Assembly (NCBI RefSeq): GCF_027409185.1
Contig: NC_084467.1
Location: forward strand, 18,652,501-18,716,500
Source of the DNA: Cynocephalus volans
Taxonomy: Eukaryota > Chordata > Mammalia > Dermoptera > Cynocephalidae
Reading direction: 5' to 3'
Length of the DNA stretch: 64,000 nt
Every line of letters starts with the position of its first letter. Position 1 is the first letter of the stretch. A program made the translations under genes and the position numbers. The notes beneath the pieces were generated by a model. The model did not search any database. It was given only the letters and a program-made list of their open reading frames with translations, and was not told the origin of the DNA. Shown one piece after another: positions 1 to 11,660 of this stretch.

Positions 1-125
1 TCATGATCCAATCACCTCTTAAATGCCGCACCTTTCAAATACCAAATTGGGGGTTAAGTTCCAACATGAGCTTTGGAGAGGACAAACATTCAAACCACAG
101 CAAGAGTGGATGAGAATGCCTAAAG
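1..125 (-). mobile_element. MaLR-type LTR fragment
   Basis: The sequence resembles the first part of the LTR seen at 2768-3189, including the block with 'aatcacctctt', 'caaatacca' and 'gggggttaagttc'. It runs in the same minus orientation. It is cut by the window edge on the left and ends near 'cacagca'. I infer a partial LTR of the same ERVL-MaLR group. Confidence 0.5.
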
Positions 126-198
126 AGACTGTAGTGCATAAAAGTAGTAGGCCCAGGACTAAACTCTGAGGAACTACAGCATTTAAGGGGAGAGAAAT

Positions 199-285
199 GC
201 TGGCTCATTGGTTAGAGTGTGGTGCTGACAACACCAAGGTCTGGGGTTCAATCCCTGAACAGGCCTGCAAAAAAAAAAAGATGGT
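199..285 (+). mobile_element. tRNA-Ile-derived SINE, monomer
   Basis: This is a single tRNA-like unit with box A-like 'tggctcattgg' and box B-like 'ggttcaatccc', followed by an A run. A perfect 13-bp target-site duplication (aggggagagaaat) lies at 186-198 and 286-298, which fixes the element ends. Confidence 0.85.
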
Positions 286-512
286 AGGGGAGAGAAATAC
301 GAAAAGGGGGCCTATAATGGTGACAGAGTGGAAACAGGCAGAAACCTTTGAAGTTAATCAGGAGGGTGAAGTGTCATGGAAGCCACCAGAATGGAATTTC
401 ACAGAGTGGAGTGATCACCACTATCAGATCAGAAGAGAGGTCTGCCGTGATAAAAAAGTCTTCAGATGTAATCATTGGGATTTGACTGGTTACCTTAGAA
501 AAGTTGTTTTTA

Positions 513-686
513 TTTATTTATTTTTTTTTTAAAAGATGACTGGTAAGGGGATCATAACCTTTGCCTTGGTGTTGTCAGCACCACGCTCTCCCAGTGAGTG
601 AACCAGCCATCCCTATATAGGGATCCGAACCCATGGCCTGGGTGTTATTAGCACCACACTCTCCCAAGTGAACTACGGGCTGGCCC
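513..686 (-). mobile_element. tRNA-Ile-derived SINE, dimer
   Basis: Read on the minus strand this is two tandem tRNA-Ile-like units joined by a 'catatagggatgg' type linker, ending '...ccagtcatctttt' plus an A tail. The 16-bp duplication agaaaagttgttttta flanks it at 497-512 and 687-702. Confidence 0.9.
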
Positions 687-799
687 AGAAAAGTTGTTTT
701 TAGTAGAATGATGAGAGTAGAACCCAAAATTCAGATTGGATTGAGGGGTGTCTGGGAGATAAGCCTAGATGACAAGTGTAGACTGTTCTTTGAGGGAGG

Positions 800-1075
800 T
801 ATAACATACCTTTGTTATTTATTCACTCGGTATATTACTGATGGCCTCTTATGTGCCCGGCACTGTACTAGGTGGTGATGAACAAAGCAGTGAACCACAA
901 CATTCCTGCTTTCACGAAGCTTACATTCTAGGGGTGGAGAGAGAGAGACACTATATGAAACATGGCAGGTGGTGATAAGTGCTTTGAAGAAAAATAAAGT
1001 GACAGTAATGTGTGTATGCTACATAGGCTGATTAGGTAAGGTCTCTGTGATCAGATGACTGTTATAAGGGATTGC
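800..1075 (+). mobile_element. Probable L2 LINE 3' fragment
   Basis: The phrase order (tattcactcggtat..., 'cccggcactgtactagg', 'acattcctgctttcacgaagcttacattctag', 'gatgataagtgcttt'-like) follows the usual L2 3' region. It is heavily diverged and its ends are approximate. Confidence 0.4.
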
Positions 1076-1118
1076 TGAGTTTGTTTTAGAGTACAGTATC
1101 AGATTAATTGTAGTTTTT

Positions 1119-1290
1119 GGGGCCGGCCCGTGGCTCACTCGGTAGAGTGCGGTGCTGATAACACCAAGGCCCCGGGTTCGGATCCCATATACGGATGGCC
1201 GGTTCGCTCACTGGCTGAGTGTGGTGCTGACAACACCAAGTCAAGGGTTAAGATCCCCTTACCGGTCATCTTTAAAAAAAAAAAAAAAAA
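1119..1290 (+). mobile_element. tRNA-Ile-derived SINE, dimer
   Basis: A complete dimer from 'ggccggcccgtggctcac' to '...ccggtcatcttt' and a poly-A tail. An 18-bp perfect duplication (agattaattgtagttttt) flanks it at 1101-1118 and 1291-1308. It is one of the cleanest copies in the window. Confidence 0.93.
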
Positions 1291-1584
1291 AGATTAATTG
1301 TAGTTTTTAATTTTCGATACACTGTCTTCCATGTTAAACTAATTAATTTATAGGTTTGTCCCCTTACTAGAATCTATAAAACTTTACAGTAAAATACAAA
1401 TTTCTTATCATGGTCTCTATACATAATCTGCCCCTGCCTTCCTCACCAGATTCATACTGTACTACCCTTCCCCTTTCTCATTCTACTCCAGACACGTGCA
1501 CCAAAGCTGGATTGAATGAATGAATGAAGTGTTGGATGGTATCTTCCCGGGTGGCTTCTTGAGCAACAGGAAGCAAGGCAGCTT

Positions 1585-2260
1585 AAGGTCAAAGCACTTG
1601 AGTTTTGGTGCCAGACGAACTTGGCTTTGAGTTCTGGCTGTGCTACTTACAAGATCTGTGACCTTGCGTAGGTCACAAATCCTCAGTGAACCTCAGTCTC
1701 CTCATCTGTGAAATGGAGATTATATATATGTGTAGTGGATTGTACTATGTCCCTCCAAAACTCATTGAAGCTTGAATTGTGTCCCCCAAGTTTTATGTAT
1801 TGGAAACTTATCCCCACTGTGACTTTTAAGAGGGTGGGAAATCCTGTTATGGTAATTGAAAGATGGAGGCTTGAAGAGGTGATTGGGTCATAGGACCTTG
1901 CAGTAGTGAATGGATTAAAGATGGTGGTCAGGGGCGTGGTTCTGAGGGCTTTAAAAGAAGAGGAGAGTCTGTCTCTCTCTCTCTGCACTCTCTGCTTCCA
2001 CCATCTTGCAATGTGAGACCCCTGGGTCACTGTCGCCAGCACCATATGGACTTCCCAGCCTCAGAAACTGTAAGCAACCAATTTTGTTTTTCTTTATAAA
2101 TCATCCTGTTCCGTGCATTCTGTTATAGCAACATAAAACGGACTAATACAATATGTATATTGCAGGATTGTTTAAGGATGAAGTTGAGAGTTAATGCCAA
2201 TTGCTTAGCACAATGCCTGGCCCATCGTAAGTGTTCAAGAATTGGTAATATTATCATTAT
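1585..2260 (+). mobile_element. MIR SINE interrupted by a solo LTR
   Basis: 1585-1730 shows the MIR pattern (tRNA-like start, 'ctgtgacctt', 'cctcatctgtgaaatggagat'). The MIR tail ('gcacaatgcctggcccatcgtaagtgttcaagaattggtaatattatcat'-like) resumes at 2151. The LTR at 1731-2150 sits inside it, so the MIR is older. Confidence 0.6.
1731..2150 (+). mobile_element. Solo LTR, ERVL-MaLR type
   Basis: The 420-bp element begins TGTAGTGG and ends ACTAATACA (TG...CA). The 5-bp duplication ATATG lies directly on both sides (1726-1730 and 2151-2155). It has the same family layout as the LTRs at 2768-3189 and 4703-4915 but the opposite strand. The internal region is missing, as expected after LTR-LTR recombination. 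Confidence 0.85.
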
Positions 2261-2767
2261 GTTAACAGATGAGGAACCAGGGCTAGCCAGAGACATACAG
2301 TGAGTTAGGGGTGACCAGCACCAAGGTGTTCAGACATGTAATGCAGGTCAGTGTGGACTTCAGAACTGAGCAGACCTTGGTTCACATTTTGGGTTGTCAT
2401 TTGCCAAATTTGAGCTAGTTAACCTTTCTGAGCCTCTGGTGCTCCATCCTTAAAATCCCTCAAGAAGGTGGAGAGATGATGTATATACAGGTAGCACAGA
2501 GCTGGGCCACCTCTGTAGTTGTTCCACCCTCTCTGTAGTACTGCTTTCTTATCTTTCCTACTTAACTCAGTGGTTTTTAATCTTTTATTTATTTCCTTAT
2601 TTAAAGAGAGGAGGGAGACATAGGCCTCTTGGAGAAATTGTTTATGGACACTCAAACTCAGGTAGTTCATTGACCTCTGCCAACATTGGGGATCAGCAGT
2701 TCATCAATCTGTCAAATCAGTCAGTTGCTTCTTCTTCCTCCCCACCCCCCTTTTTTCTTTTTCCTGT

Positions 2768-4915
2768 TGTATTAGTCCATTTCTGTTGCTTATAACAAAC
2801 AAAATACCTAGAACTGGGTAATTTGTAAGAAAAAATTTATTGCTTACTGTTTTGGAGGCTGGGAAGTCCATAGTCTAGTGAACACTTATGGTGAGGGCCT
2901 TTTTGGTGGTGGCTTTTCAGCAATGCAGGGGTCTCACATGGTAGAAAATGGTGAAGGAAAGAGAGAGAGAGACTCTCATATGGTCTCCTTTTAAAGCCCT
3001 CCCTCAGAACCACGCGCCTGACCACCATTATTAATCCATTCACTGTGGCATGGTCCTACAATCTAATCACCTCTTCAGGGCCCCACTTTTCAAATACCAT
3101 AATAGGATTTCCCACCCTCAACAGTTACAAGGGGAATTAAACTTCTAATATATGAACTTTGGGGGACACAATTCAATCAATCCAGAGCATTCACCCCTGG
3201 CCCCCAAAGTTCATGTCTTTCTCACAGGTAAATACATTCATTCCATCCCCAAAGTCATAAATCTGTTTCAACTTAAAAGTCCAAAGTTCAAAGTCCCATC
3301 TATGAAATAAAAACAAGTTATCTAATTCCAAGACACAATGGTGGGACAAGCATAGGGTACATATTCCCATTCAAAAGAGAAAATCTGTCTAAAAAGAAGG
3401 TGTAACAGGTCCCAAACAAGTCTGAAAGCCAGCAGGGCAGGCATTAAATTTCAAAGCTAGCAAATCATACCTTGATTCCATGTTCAACTCCTCTGTATGC
3501 TGGTGTGGGGGTTGGGTCCCCAAGTCCTTGGGCAGCTCCTCACCTATGGCTTTCCTGGTCTTAGGTGATGCTTTAGCTCTTTCTGGCTGATGTTGCACGC
3601 TGGTAGCTCTACAACTTTTTGGTCTCCACGGCAGTCCCACTCCTATGGCTCCACTAGGCAAGGCCTTGGTGGGGTTTTTCTGCTGCAACTCAGTCCCCAC
3701 ATTTCCTCTTGGAATTGTTCTAGTGAATACTCTCTGTGGTGACTTCACCCCTGCTGATGATCTCTTCCTGGGCCCTCAGGCTTTTCCATACATCCTTAGA
3801 AATCAGGGTGGAGGCTCCCATGCCTCAATAGCTCTGGCATTGTGTGAGCCTGAAACTTAACACCATGTGGACGCAGCCAAGGCTTTGTGGCCTTTATTTT
3901 CCAAGGCTGCAGGTCCTTCCACACCCGGGGTCAATGTAGCCACAGCTGGAGCAGCCAAAGCAGCCGGGATGCTGGTGCTGGAAGCAGCTTCCCAAGGTAG
4001 CCCTGGGCAGTGAGCCTGAGGAAGGTGCCTTATGCCTGTTCCCCAAGACCATTCTGTCTCCCTAGGCATCTGGACCTGTAATGGAAGATGCAGCCTCCAA
4101 GATCTCTGAAATGCCTTCAGTTTTTTCCCCCTTCTCTTGACAGTCCTTTCTTTCTGTACTTATCTCCTTAGCAAAGGGTCCCTGGGGTACACCATGGCTT
4201 TTGTGGCCATGTCAAAAGTTGTCCAATTTTTTACCTTCTACTTTCTTTTGAAGTATAAATTCTGGCTTTACCTCATGCTTTTTCTGAAATAGCCGTGCAG
4301 CTCCCTGAACATTTTGCTGCTTAGAAATTTCTTCCACCAAATACCCTCGGTCAGCACCTTGGAGTTCCACATTCTATAATACTTTTGGGCATGAACAGAA
4401 TGTAGCCAAGTTACTTGCAAATGCATAGCAAGGGTGATCTTTGCCCCAGTTTCCAATAAACTTCTTATTTCTATCTGAGATTCCTTAGAATGGTCCTTAC
4501 AGTCCATATTTCTATCCGCACTCTAGTCACCCTTATGTAACTAGTCTCTTAAGACATTCCAAACTTTCCCTTGTCTTTTGTCTTCTGCTGAGTCCTCCAA
4601 ACTCCTTCAGTCATTGCCTAACACCCAGTTCCAAAGCTCACTTCCACATTTTCAAGTATTTGTTATAAGCAACACCTCCCTCCACTCTTGGTACCAATTT
4701 TCCGTATTAGTCTGTTTCTGTTGTTTATAACAAAATACCTGGAACTGGGTAATTTGTAAAAAAAACAAAATTTATTGCTTACAGTTTTGGATCCTTCTTC
4801 AATGCCCTACCTTTCAATCACCATAGTAGGATTTCTCACCCTCAACAGTTTAACAGGGGGAATTAAGCTTCTAATATAAGAAATTTGGGGGACACAATTC
4901 AATCAATCCACAGCA
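2768..4915 (-). mobile_element. MaLR retroelement with both LTRs and internal region
   Basis: On the minus strand the order is a 5' LTR (4915-4703), an internal region (4702-3190) and a 3' LTR (3189-2768). Both LTRs share termini TGCT(G/C)TGGATTG... and ...ACTAATAC(A). The 5-bp duplication CCTGT abuts the element at 2763-2767 and 4916-4920. Just inside the 5' LTR is 'ttggtaccaagagtgg', like the MaLR/ERVL primer-binding region. The 5' LTR is only about 213 bp because roughly 210 bp of its middle is missing; the 3' LTR is about 422 bp. The internal region resembles THE1/MST-type sequence and has no long open frame, so it is a dead copy. The subfamily name is uncertain. Confidence 0.85.
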
Positions 4916-5240
4916 CCTGTCTATCCCCATCAGTTCCAGGCTAGCTGCCTTTAGCTCACACTTTTTCTAACAACTATGTTCCAAGAACATTCTCAGCAAA
5001 AACCACAACCACACAGTTTCTGGGGCTGAGGGTTTGGTGTCTGTCATGTAAGTTTCCTAAGCACCAATTTTCTTTTCTGTAAAATGGATACTGAAGATTA
5101 CCTGAGATAAAACTGTTACTATTTTGCCAGGTGTTTTCACACATTATCTCATTTAACCCATAAAACAATGCTAGGAGGTAGAGTTTTCATTCAATTCAGT
5201 CAATATTTATTGAGTGCCTGCTAGATACCAGGCACTACTT

Positions 5241-5403
5241 TTTTTTTAAAGGATGACTGGTAAGGTGATCTTAACCCTTGACTTGGTGTTGTCAGCACCA
5301 CGCTCTCCCAAGTGAGCTAACCGGCCATCCCTATATAGGGATCCAAACCCGTGGCCTTGGTGTTATCAACACCACACTCTCCCGAGTGAGCCACGGGCTG
5401 GCC
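5241..5403 (-). mobile_element. tRNA-Ile-derived SINE, dimer
   Basis: A full dimer read on the minus strand, starting 'ggccagcccgtggctcac' and ending in a short A tail (T run at 5239-5247). It appears to sit in an old L2-like 'ccaggcactac...' segment. The flanking duplication is imperfect (caggcactac / caagcactg). Confidence 0.85.
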
Positions 5404-5624
5404 TTCAAGCACTGTTTTAAACACAGTTATTCCTTGTGAAGCTTACATGATGGGAAGAGCCTATGAAAACAGAAACCACTTAAGATAATTTCAAATTGTG
5501 ATAAGTGCTATAACAAAAATAAAACAAAATGAAGAGCTAAGGGAGGGCATGTAGGTTACTACCTGGATACAATTTATACAATTCATAAAGTTTAAAAGTA
5601 TCCAAGTATACTTGTTACTTTTTT

Positions 5625-5794
5625 TTTTTAATTTTATTTTGTCGATATACATTGTAGCTGATTATTGCTCCCCATCACCAAGACCTCCCTCCCTTCTCCC
5701 TCCCCCCCTCCCCCCCAACAATGTCCTTTCTGTTTGCTTGTCGTATCAACTTCAAATAATTGTGGTTGTTATATCTTCTCCCCCCCCCCACCGG

Positions 5795-5836
<42 letters not shown>

Positions 5837-7943
5837 TTATATATTAATTTTTAGCTCCCACCAATAAGTGAGAACATGTGGTATTTCTCTTTCTGTGCCT
5901 GACTTGTTTCACTTAATATAATTCTCTCAAGTTCCATCCATGTTGTTGCAAATGGCAGTATTTCATTCGTTTTTATAGCTGAGTAGTATTCCATTGTGTA
6001 GATGTACCACATTTTCCGTATCCACTCATCCGATGATGGACATTTGGGCTGGTTCCAACTCTTGGCTATTGTAAAGAGTGCTGCGATAAACATTGGGGAA
6101 CAGGTATACCTTCGACTTGATGATTTCCATTCCTCTGGGTATATTCCCAACAGTGGGATAGCTGGGTCGTATGGTAGATCTATCTGCAATTGTTTGAGGA
6201 ACCTCCATACCATTTTCCATAGAGGCTGCACCATTTTGCAGTCCCACCAACAATGTATGAGAGTTCCTTTTTCTCCGCAGCCTCGCCAGCATTTATTGTT
6301 CAGAGTCTTTTGGATTTTAGCCATCCTAACTGGGGTTAGATGGTATCTCAATGTGGTTTTGATTTGCATTTCCCGGATGCTGAGTGATGTTGAGCATTTT
6401 TTCATATGTCTGTTGGCCATTTGTATATCTTCCTTAGAGAAATGCCTATTTAGCTCTTTTGCCCATTTTTTAATTGGGTTGCTTGTTTTCTTCTTGTAAA
6501 GTTGTTTGAGTTCCTTATATATTCTGGATATTAATCCTTTGTCAGATGTATATTTTGCAAATATTTTCTCCCACTCTGTTGGTTGTCTTTTAACTCTTTT
6601 AATTGTTTCTTTTGCTGTGCAGAAGCTTTTTAGTTTGATATAATCCCATTTGTTTATTTTTCCTTTGGTTGCCCGTGCTTTTGGTGTCGTATTCATGAAG
6701 TCTGTGCCCAGTCCTATTTCCTGAAGTGTTTCTCCTATGTTTTCTTTAAGAAGTTTTATTGTTTCAGGGTGTATATTTAAATCCTTAATCCATTTTGAGT
6801 TGATTTTAGTATACGGTGAGAGGTATGGATCTAGTTTCATTCTCCTGCATATGGATATCCAGTTCTCCCAGCACCATTTGCTGAAGAGGCAGTCCCTTCC
6901 CCAGTGAATAGGCTTGGTGCCTTTGTCAAAGATCAGATGGCAGTAAGTGTGTGGGTTGATTTCTGGATTCTCTATTCTATTCCATTGGTCAGTGTGTCTG
7001 TTTTTATGCCAGTACCATACTGTTTTGGTTATTATAGCTTTGTAGTATAGCTTAAAGTCAGGTAGTGTTATGCCTCCAGCTTTATTTTTTTTGCTCAGCA
7101 TTGCTTTGGCTATGCGTGCTCTTTTATTGTTCCATATAAATGTCTGAATAGTTTTTTCCATTTCTGAGAAAAATGTCTTTGGAATTTTGATGGGGATTGC
7201 ATTGAATTTGTATATCACTTTGGGTAGTATGGACATTTTCACTATGTTGATTCTTCCAATCCAAGAGCATGGAATATCTTTCCATCTTTTTGTATCCTCT
7301 CTAATTTCTCTCAGCAGTGGTTTGTAGTTCTCATTGTAGAGATTTTTCACCTCCTTGGTTAACTCAATTCCTAAGTATTTTATTTTTTTGGTGGCTATTG
7401 TAAATGGGCAGGCTTTCTTGATTTCTCCTTCTGCATGTTCACTATTGGAGAAAAGAAATGCTACTGATTTTTGTGTGTTGATTTTGTATCCTGCTACTGT
7501 GCTGAAATCATTTATCAATTCCAACAGTTTTTTTGTAGAGGTTTTAGGCTCTTCGATATATAGGATCATGTCATCTGCAAACAGGGACAGTTTGACTTCA
7601 TCTTTTCCGATCTGGATGCCCTTTATTTCCTTCTCTTCTCTGATTGCTCTGGCTAGTACTTCCAACACTATGTTGAATAGGAGTGGTGAGAGTGGGCATC
7701 CTTGTCTAGTTCCTGTTCTTAAAGGAAAAGCTTTCAGCTTTTCCCCATTCAGGATGATATTGGCAGTGGGTTTGGCATATATGGCTTTAATTATGTTGAG
7801 ATACTTTCCCTCTATACCTAACTTATAGAGGGTCTTTGTCATGAATGAGTGCTGAACTTTATCAAATGCTTTTTCAGCATCTATAGAGATGATCATATGG
7901 TCCTTGTGTTTGAGTTTATTAATATGGTGTATCACATTTATTG
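5625..7943 (-). mobile_element. 5'-truncated L1 LINE
   Basis: A minus-strand L1 holding the 3' half of ORF2, the stop, a 3' UTR with a (GT)n microsatellite (5802-5833) and a C/G-homopolymer-rich tract, and a poly-A tail (T run near 5619-5629). A 17-bp perfect duplication (atacttgttactttttt) at 5608-5624 and 7944-7960 marks target-primed insertion. The 5' end is lost by the usual truncation. The perfect duplication and long open frame suggest a recent insertion. Confidence 0.95.
5851..7935 (-). CDS. L1 ORF2 C-terminal fragment (reverse transcriptase)
   Basis: 694 codons stay open to the natural ORF2 stop. The frame enters within the reverse transcriptase domain ([14 protein letters not shown], then [12 protein letters not shown]) and holds the catalytic LFADDMILY motif. 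Next come the thumb region ([17 protein letters not shown]), the cysteine-rich C-terminal zone ([17 protein letters not shown]) and [10 protein letters not shown] near the end. The endonuclease domain and ORF1 are absent because of 5' truncation, so this copy cannot move itself. A full mammalian ORF2 protein is about 1,275 residues, so a little over half remains. The first Met (7935-7933) is only the first one in frame, not a real start. No frameshift or premature stop is present, which is unusual for a neutral old copy. Confidence 0.9.
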   Translation of the reverse strand: MIHHINKLKHKDHMIISIDAEKAFDKVQHSFMTKTLYKLGIEGKYLNIIKAIYAKPTANIILNGEKLKAFPLRTGTRQGCPLSPLLFNIVLEVLARAIREEKEIKGIQIGKDEVKLSLFADDMILYIEEPKTSTKKLLELINDFSTVAGYKINTQKSVAFLFSNSEHAEGEIKKACPFTIATKKIKYLGIELTKEVKNLYNENYKPLLREIREDTKRWKDIPCSWIGRINIVKMSILPKVIYKFNAIPIKIPKTFFSEMEKTIQTFIWNNKRARIAKAMLSKKNKAGGITLPDFKLYYKAIITKTVWYWHKNRHTDQWNRIENPEINPHTYCHLIFDKGTKPIHWGRDCLFSKWCWENWISICRRMKLDPYLSPYTKINSKWIKDLNIHPETIKLLKENIGETLQEIGLGTDFMNTTPKARATKGKINKWDYIKLKSFCTAKETIKRVKRQPTEWEKIFAKYTSDKGLISRIYKELKQLYKKKTSNPIKKWAKELNRHFSKEDIQMANRHMKKCSTSLSIREMQIKTTLRYHLTPVRMAKIQKTLNNKCWRGCGEKGTLIHCWWDCKMVQPLWKMVWRFLKQLQIDLPYDPAIPLLGIYPEEWKSSSRRYTCSPMFIAALFTIAKSWNQPKCPSSDEWIRKMWYIYTMEYYSAIKTNEILPFATTWMELERIILSETSQAQKEKYHMFSLIGGS

Positions 7944-7960
7944 ATACTTGTTACTTTTTT

Positions 7961-8817
7961 ATGGCAGCTTTTTTTTTTTTTCTCCTGCTAAGCACAGATT
8001 CTTGTGGACTGCTCTCCATGGGCATTAGAGAATGGGGCAGTCTATCCTCTTTGGACAAAGGACCTCAGATAGTATCTAGGTCTGATATCCTTCAATTGTT
8101 GGTTGAAAGTTTAATTCAATTTCAAGGCATTCTGTAAAAGGTGTGGATTTTGGATCTCAGACATCAATCCCCAGAGCTGGCAGTCTCTACTTGCATTACT
8201 ACATTTGAGAGTGTGAATCCAGAATGTGAAACTCAGAAAGATGCCATCCCTAAGTAAATAATCAACTGAACATGTTCGAAGGATGTGAAACAAAGATGAA
8301 TGTAGTCAATTTAGAAACATGAGCCTGTCAGAGAAAACAGTAGCTACAGCTGTGCAGAACAAAACTGCCCAGATGGAGGGTTTTATATCCTGCTCCTCAG
8401 CAGAACACAATATTCTCCTTACCAAGGCAATGCATTTTCCCTGATAATTGCTGCTTTTTCAAAAATACCTACTATATGTCCGTTTCTTAACATATTAATA
8501 AGCCTCACGAGAAGTCTATAAAGTAGGAAGAAACAATTTCAGTGAGTTCATATAACCTGATCAGGAGCCGCAGTTAGCGTTGGTAGAGTTGGGGATTGGA
8601 GCTCAGGTTGTCACTGAGCCCCAACCCTGTGTTCTTTATACCCACCATCCAAGCCACCTCAGGTGCTCCCTACTTGCAGAGCCCAGGTTAGGAGAAGTCC
8701 AAGGGGGAAGCCCCCTCAAACCAGTATCCCTCACTTAACACACTGTCCAGTCTGCAGAATCTCACTTGACCATTGTGTGAAAAGGCTCGTCTCTGCTATT
8801 GAGGACAATATGGTTGA

Positions 8818-8848
<31 letters not shown>

Positions 8849-10744
8849 GTCTTTCAGTGTTTTAAATCACACTACTACCAGACAGCCTGGGATTGCTTTT
8901 TCCCCCAAATTAAAATACCATTCAGTTATTTTTCTTCTTATGGTAGACCACACTTGTTGCAAAAACTTTTAAAAAGTGTACAAAGCAGAAGATGAGAGCT
9001 TCCTTTTCTCCCCTAGCCCATCTTTCTCCTCTAGGACAGCCTTAAACATGCCTTCTGGGCAGAATAAGATGGGTCTTTTAATTACTCTCACAGGGGGCTC
9101 AATAGTGCTCTGCAAGAGAGCTAGGGAGCCCCTCTCAGGTTTTCAGATATCTCTGGGATAGCCTTAAGTTTAATAATTAGTTCAGTTTTCAACAAACTTT
9201 CATTCAATGTCACCTGCGTGCTAAGTGTTGCTGATCCAAGATGGACCTTAGGGAACTAACTTATTCCTGTGTTGAACACCCTTGTGTACACCATGATTAC
9301 AATGGTAATCCCTCAGTGAACACATACAGAGTAACATTTTTAGAACTAGTTAAAAAAATTTTTTTAAATTGGTGAATAACACATATATTAATTCACTGTT
9401 CATCAGAGAAGTCATATACAGTATTTGAATGTAAGAGTACTTTGCAGGTAACTGACTCAGGCTGACACAGATGGGAGGGGAGGTGTACCCTGTCCAGGCG
9501 CCCTCTGCAGTATGCATGGTTTCTTTTCATTTTGGTTGTGGAGATCTCCCTGGATAACATTTTCAAAATGTTCCATGTGTCCCGAGTATGTGCCAGGTCT
9601 GTTAGTCAGCAATTCTTTTTCAAGAATCAGCCTGTCTTCCATTACACCAGTGCTACATTTTCAAAATGGAAGGAATTTAAAATGTAAAAACACTTGCTGT
9701 GCGGAGGAGGGAGACACTGGGGCTAGGACTAGAATCCAAGTCTCCTCACACCCAATTCAGTGCCTTTCCATTACACCCCTTGACTGAGTCTTAGGGCACC
9801 ATGTGGGTGGTCATTAATCTTGTATGTACTTATCCAACATTTATTATATGGTTTGGATTATGCTAGGTGGCAGAGATTCAAAGTTGGACAGGTCAGTCCC
9901 ACCACTTGATAAATAAACAGCCAGGTGGCAAGACAGATAAATAGACCATTTATTTACACCCCAAAAAGAGTCTGTTGCTTAAGGAACTCAGGGAAGAGCA
10001 TGAAAAGGAGGAGAGGGGACATGGTAGAAAGGGCTTCTCAGCAGAGTGAGTGAATGAATGCTCATTTGAAGAAACAATTTATATTAACATTGTTTGTTTG
10101 TTCCATAGCTGGGACTTGGAAGAGTAGTCTGGACTTTCCTGCTTTGGGGGAGAGGTTAGGCCAGGGGCATTGACAATTTGCTTCTGGAGATCTGATTAGG
10201 ATCTAATCTGATCTGACCTAATCAAACAAGATGTAATCAATGCTGGTATTTTAAGTCGGTTTTCGGATGTTTAGTTGTTCGTTTTTAATAGTAATATAGT
10301 AAAATGTAGTGCTTCTAAGATGAGGTGACCTCAAGGACATGTCTTGGGCTGTTCTGATTCAGGCCCTACAGCTGATGGGCAGGTCCCTAGAGGAAACAGC
10401 CATCCATTCATTCATTCATTCAAGAAGTATTTACAAATTTGGTGTCTATGTGCCAGACGCTGTTCGGGGTGAAAATGAGACACGCAGGCTACTATTGCTT
10501 CACGGAGCTAAGCTCTTTGACTTTTGACAGGTCCCTCTTTCTGGGCCTCAGTTCCTCCACCTGTTCAGAGGTGGGCGCTCACGGCGGACCTAGACTTCCG
10601 AGACTCAAATCCGTTTTCACTTCTTCCCTGTTACTGGCAAGTTAACTTGGTCTCCATGAGCCTCAGTTTCCTCATCTGTAACATGGGGGTAATATAATTC
10701 GCTTCATCGGGTTGTGTGGACGCTGAAAGGCACAGTCTGGCTAC
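7961..10744. other. Intergenic stretch with no recognised gene
   Basis: I see no exon with flanking splice signals and no clear repeat family here apart from a long T run at 8818-8842 and a MIR/L2-like segment near 10630-10740. The short open frames show no recognisable domain. Sequence becomes GC-rich only from about 10745. Confidence 0.5.
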
Positions 10745-11660
10745 TGCAGTAGCCAGAGCGCGCTCGTCGCAGGGTGGCCGCCCGCGTCGCTACCTGCTGC
10801 TTCCCGGCGCGGGCCCGGCGGGGGGTCGGGGGCGGGACTCCTAAGCGCAGGCTCTGGCGCCGCGGCGGCGCGGCGTCGCTCTGTCCCGGGCCGGACACCG
10901 TGGGGGGGCCTTCCAGGCTTGGGCTCCGCGGCGGCGGCCGGCGCGCGCCATCCCACCGGTCTCCGGCCTGGGGGAGGGCCCTGCGGCCGGCCGGCCCCGC
11001 ACCCCGCCAGCCGAGGCCCGGAAGGGGCCCGTCGCGCTTCCGTCTCCGCCGGGGCTGCACGGAGGGCGGAGCTGCGGCCCGAGGACGCGACGCGAGCCCA
11101 GTTCCGGCGAGGAGGCCGCGCCAGTGACAGCGATGGCGGCGGAGTCGGCGCTCCAAGTTGTGGAGAAGCTGCAGGCGCGCCTGGCCGCGAACCCGGACCC
11201 GAAGAAGGTGGGCGGCGGCGCGGCGGCGGCGGCCGGGCGGCGCGGGGCGGGCGTTGGCGGCCGCGGCCCTAACGGACGCGGGCCGGGGCCGCGGGGGGCT
11301 CGGACCCCGAGCCGGGGCTCGCGGGGCTCGCGGCCATCGCCCGCGTCCACGCGGCGGGGCCCCGCTGGGTGGCGGTGGCGGCGGCGGCGGCGGGACTCGG
11401 CGGGCTCCCGAGCCGCTCCCGGCGGCGTCCCGAGCCAGCTGTTTCCTGTCGGGACGGCTCGCCCGGGCCGGGCCTGGCCGCGGACTTGGCTCCGTCCGCT
11501 CGCGGGGCCCCGCCGTGTGCCGGTCCGCCGCGCCCTGCCGATCGGCTCGGACTGCTCGGGGTCCCCGGGGGCGCGCGCTCCAGCGCAGGCTCGGTGTGTG
11601 GTCCTGCGTCCCTCAGAGACGTTTTTATTGCTTCCCGGCCTGACATCAGAGCGCGGACCG
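10745..11660 (+). promoter_or_regulatory. ELOA: CpG-island promoter of ELOA
   Basis: A very CpG-dense block with GC boxes and CGG runs spans the first ELOA coding exon (ATG at 11133) and the start of intron 1. There is no TATA box in the obvious place, as expected for a housekeeping promoter. The transcription start cannot be placed exactly; it must lie upstream of 11133. Confidence 0.8.
11055..11132 (+). other. ELOA: Conserved in-frame 5' extension of ELOA beginning with CTG
   Basis: The 26 codons before the ELOA ATG are open and in frame. They translate as [CTG]-HGGRSCGPRTRREPSSG, then EEAAPVTA. The longer human ELOA entry (798 aa), as I recall it, starts with Met followed by these same residues. 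Here the Met codon is CTG and no other in-frame ATG lies within the block. It may be 5' UTR only, or a weak non-AUG extension. Confidence 0.6.

Noticed and set aside
3389-4507. Small frames inside the MaLR internal region
   Set aside because: MaLR elements have non-coding internal sequence or long-dead remnants; none of the frames shows a gag or pol motif.
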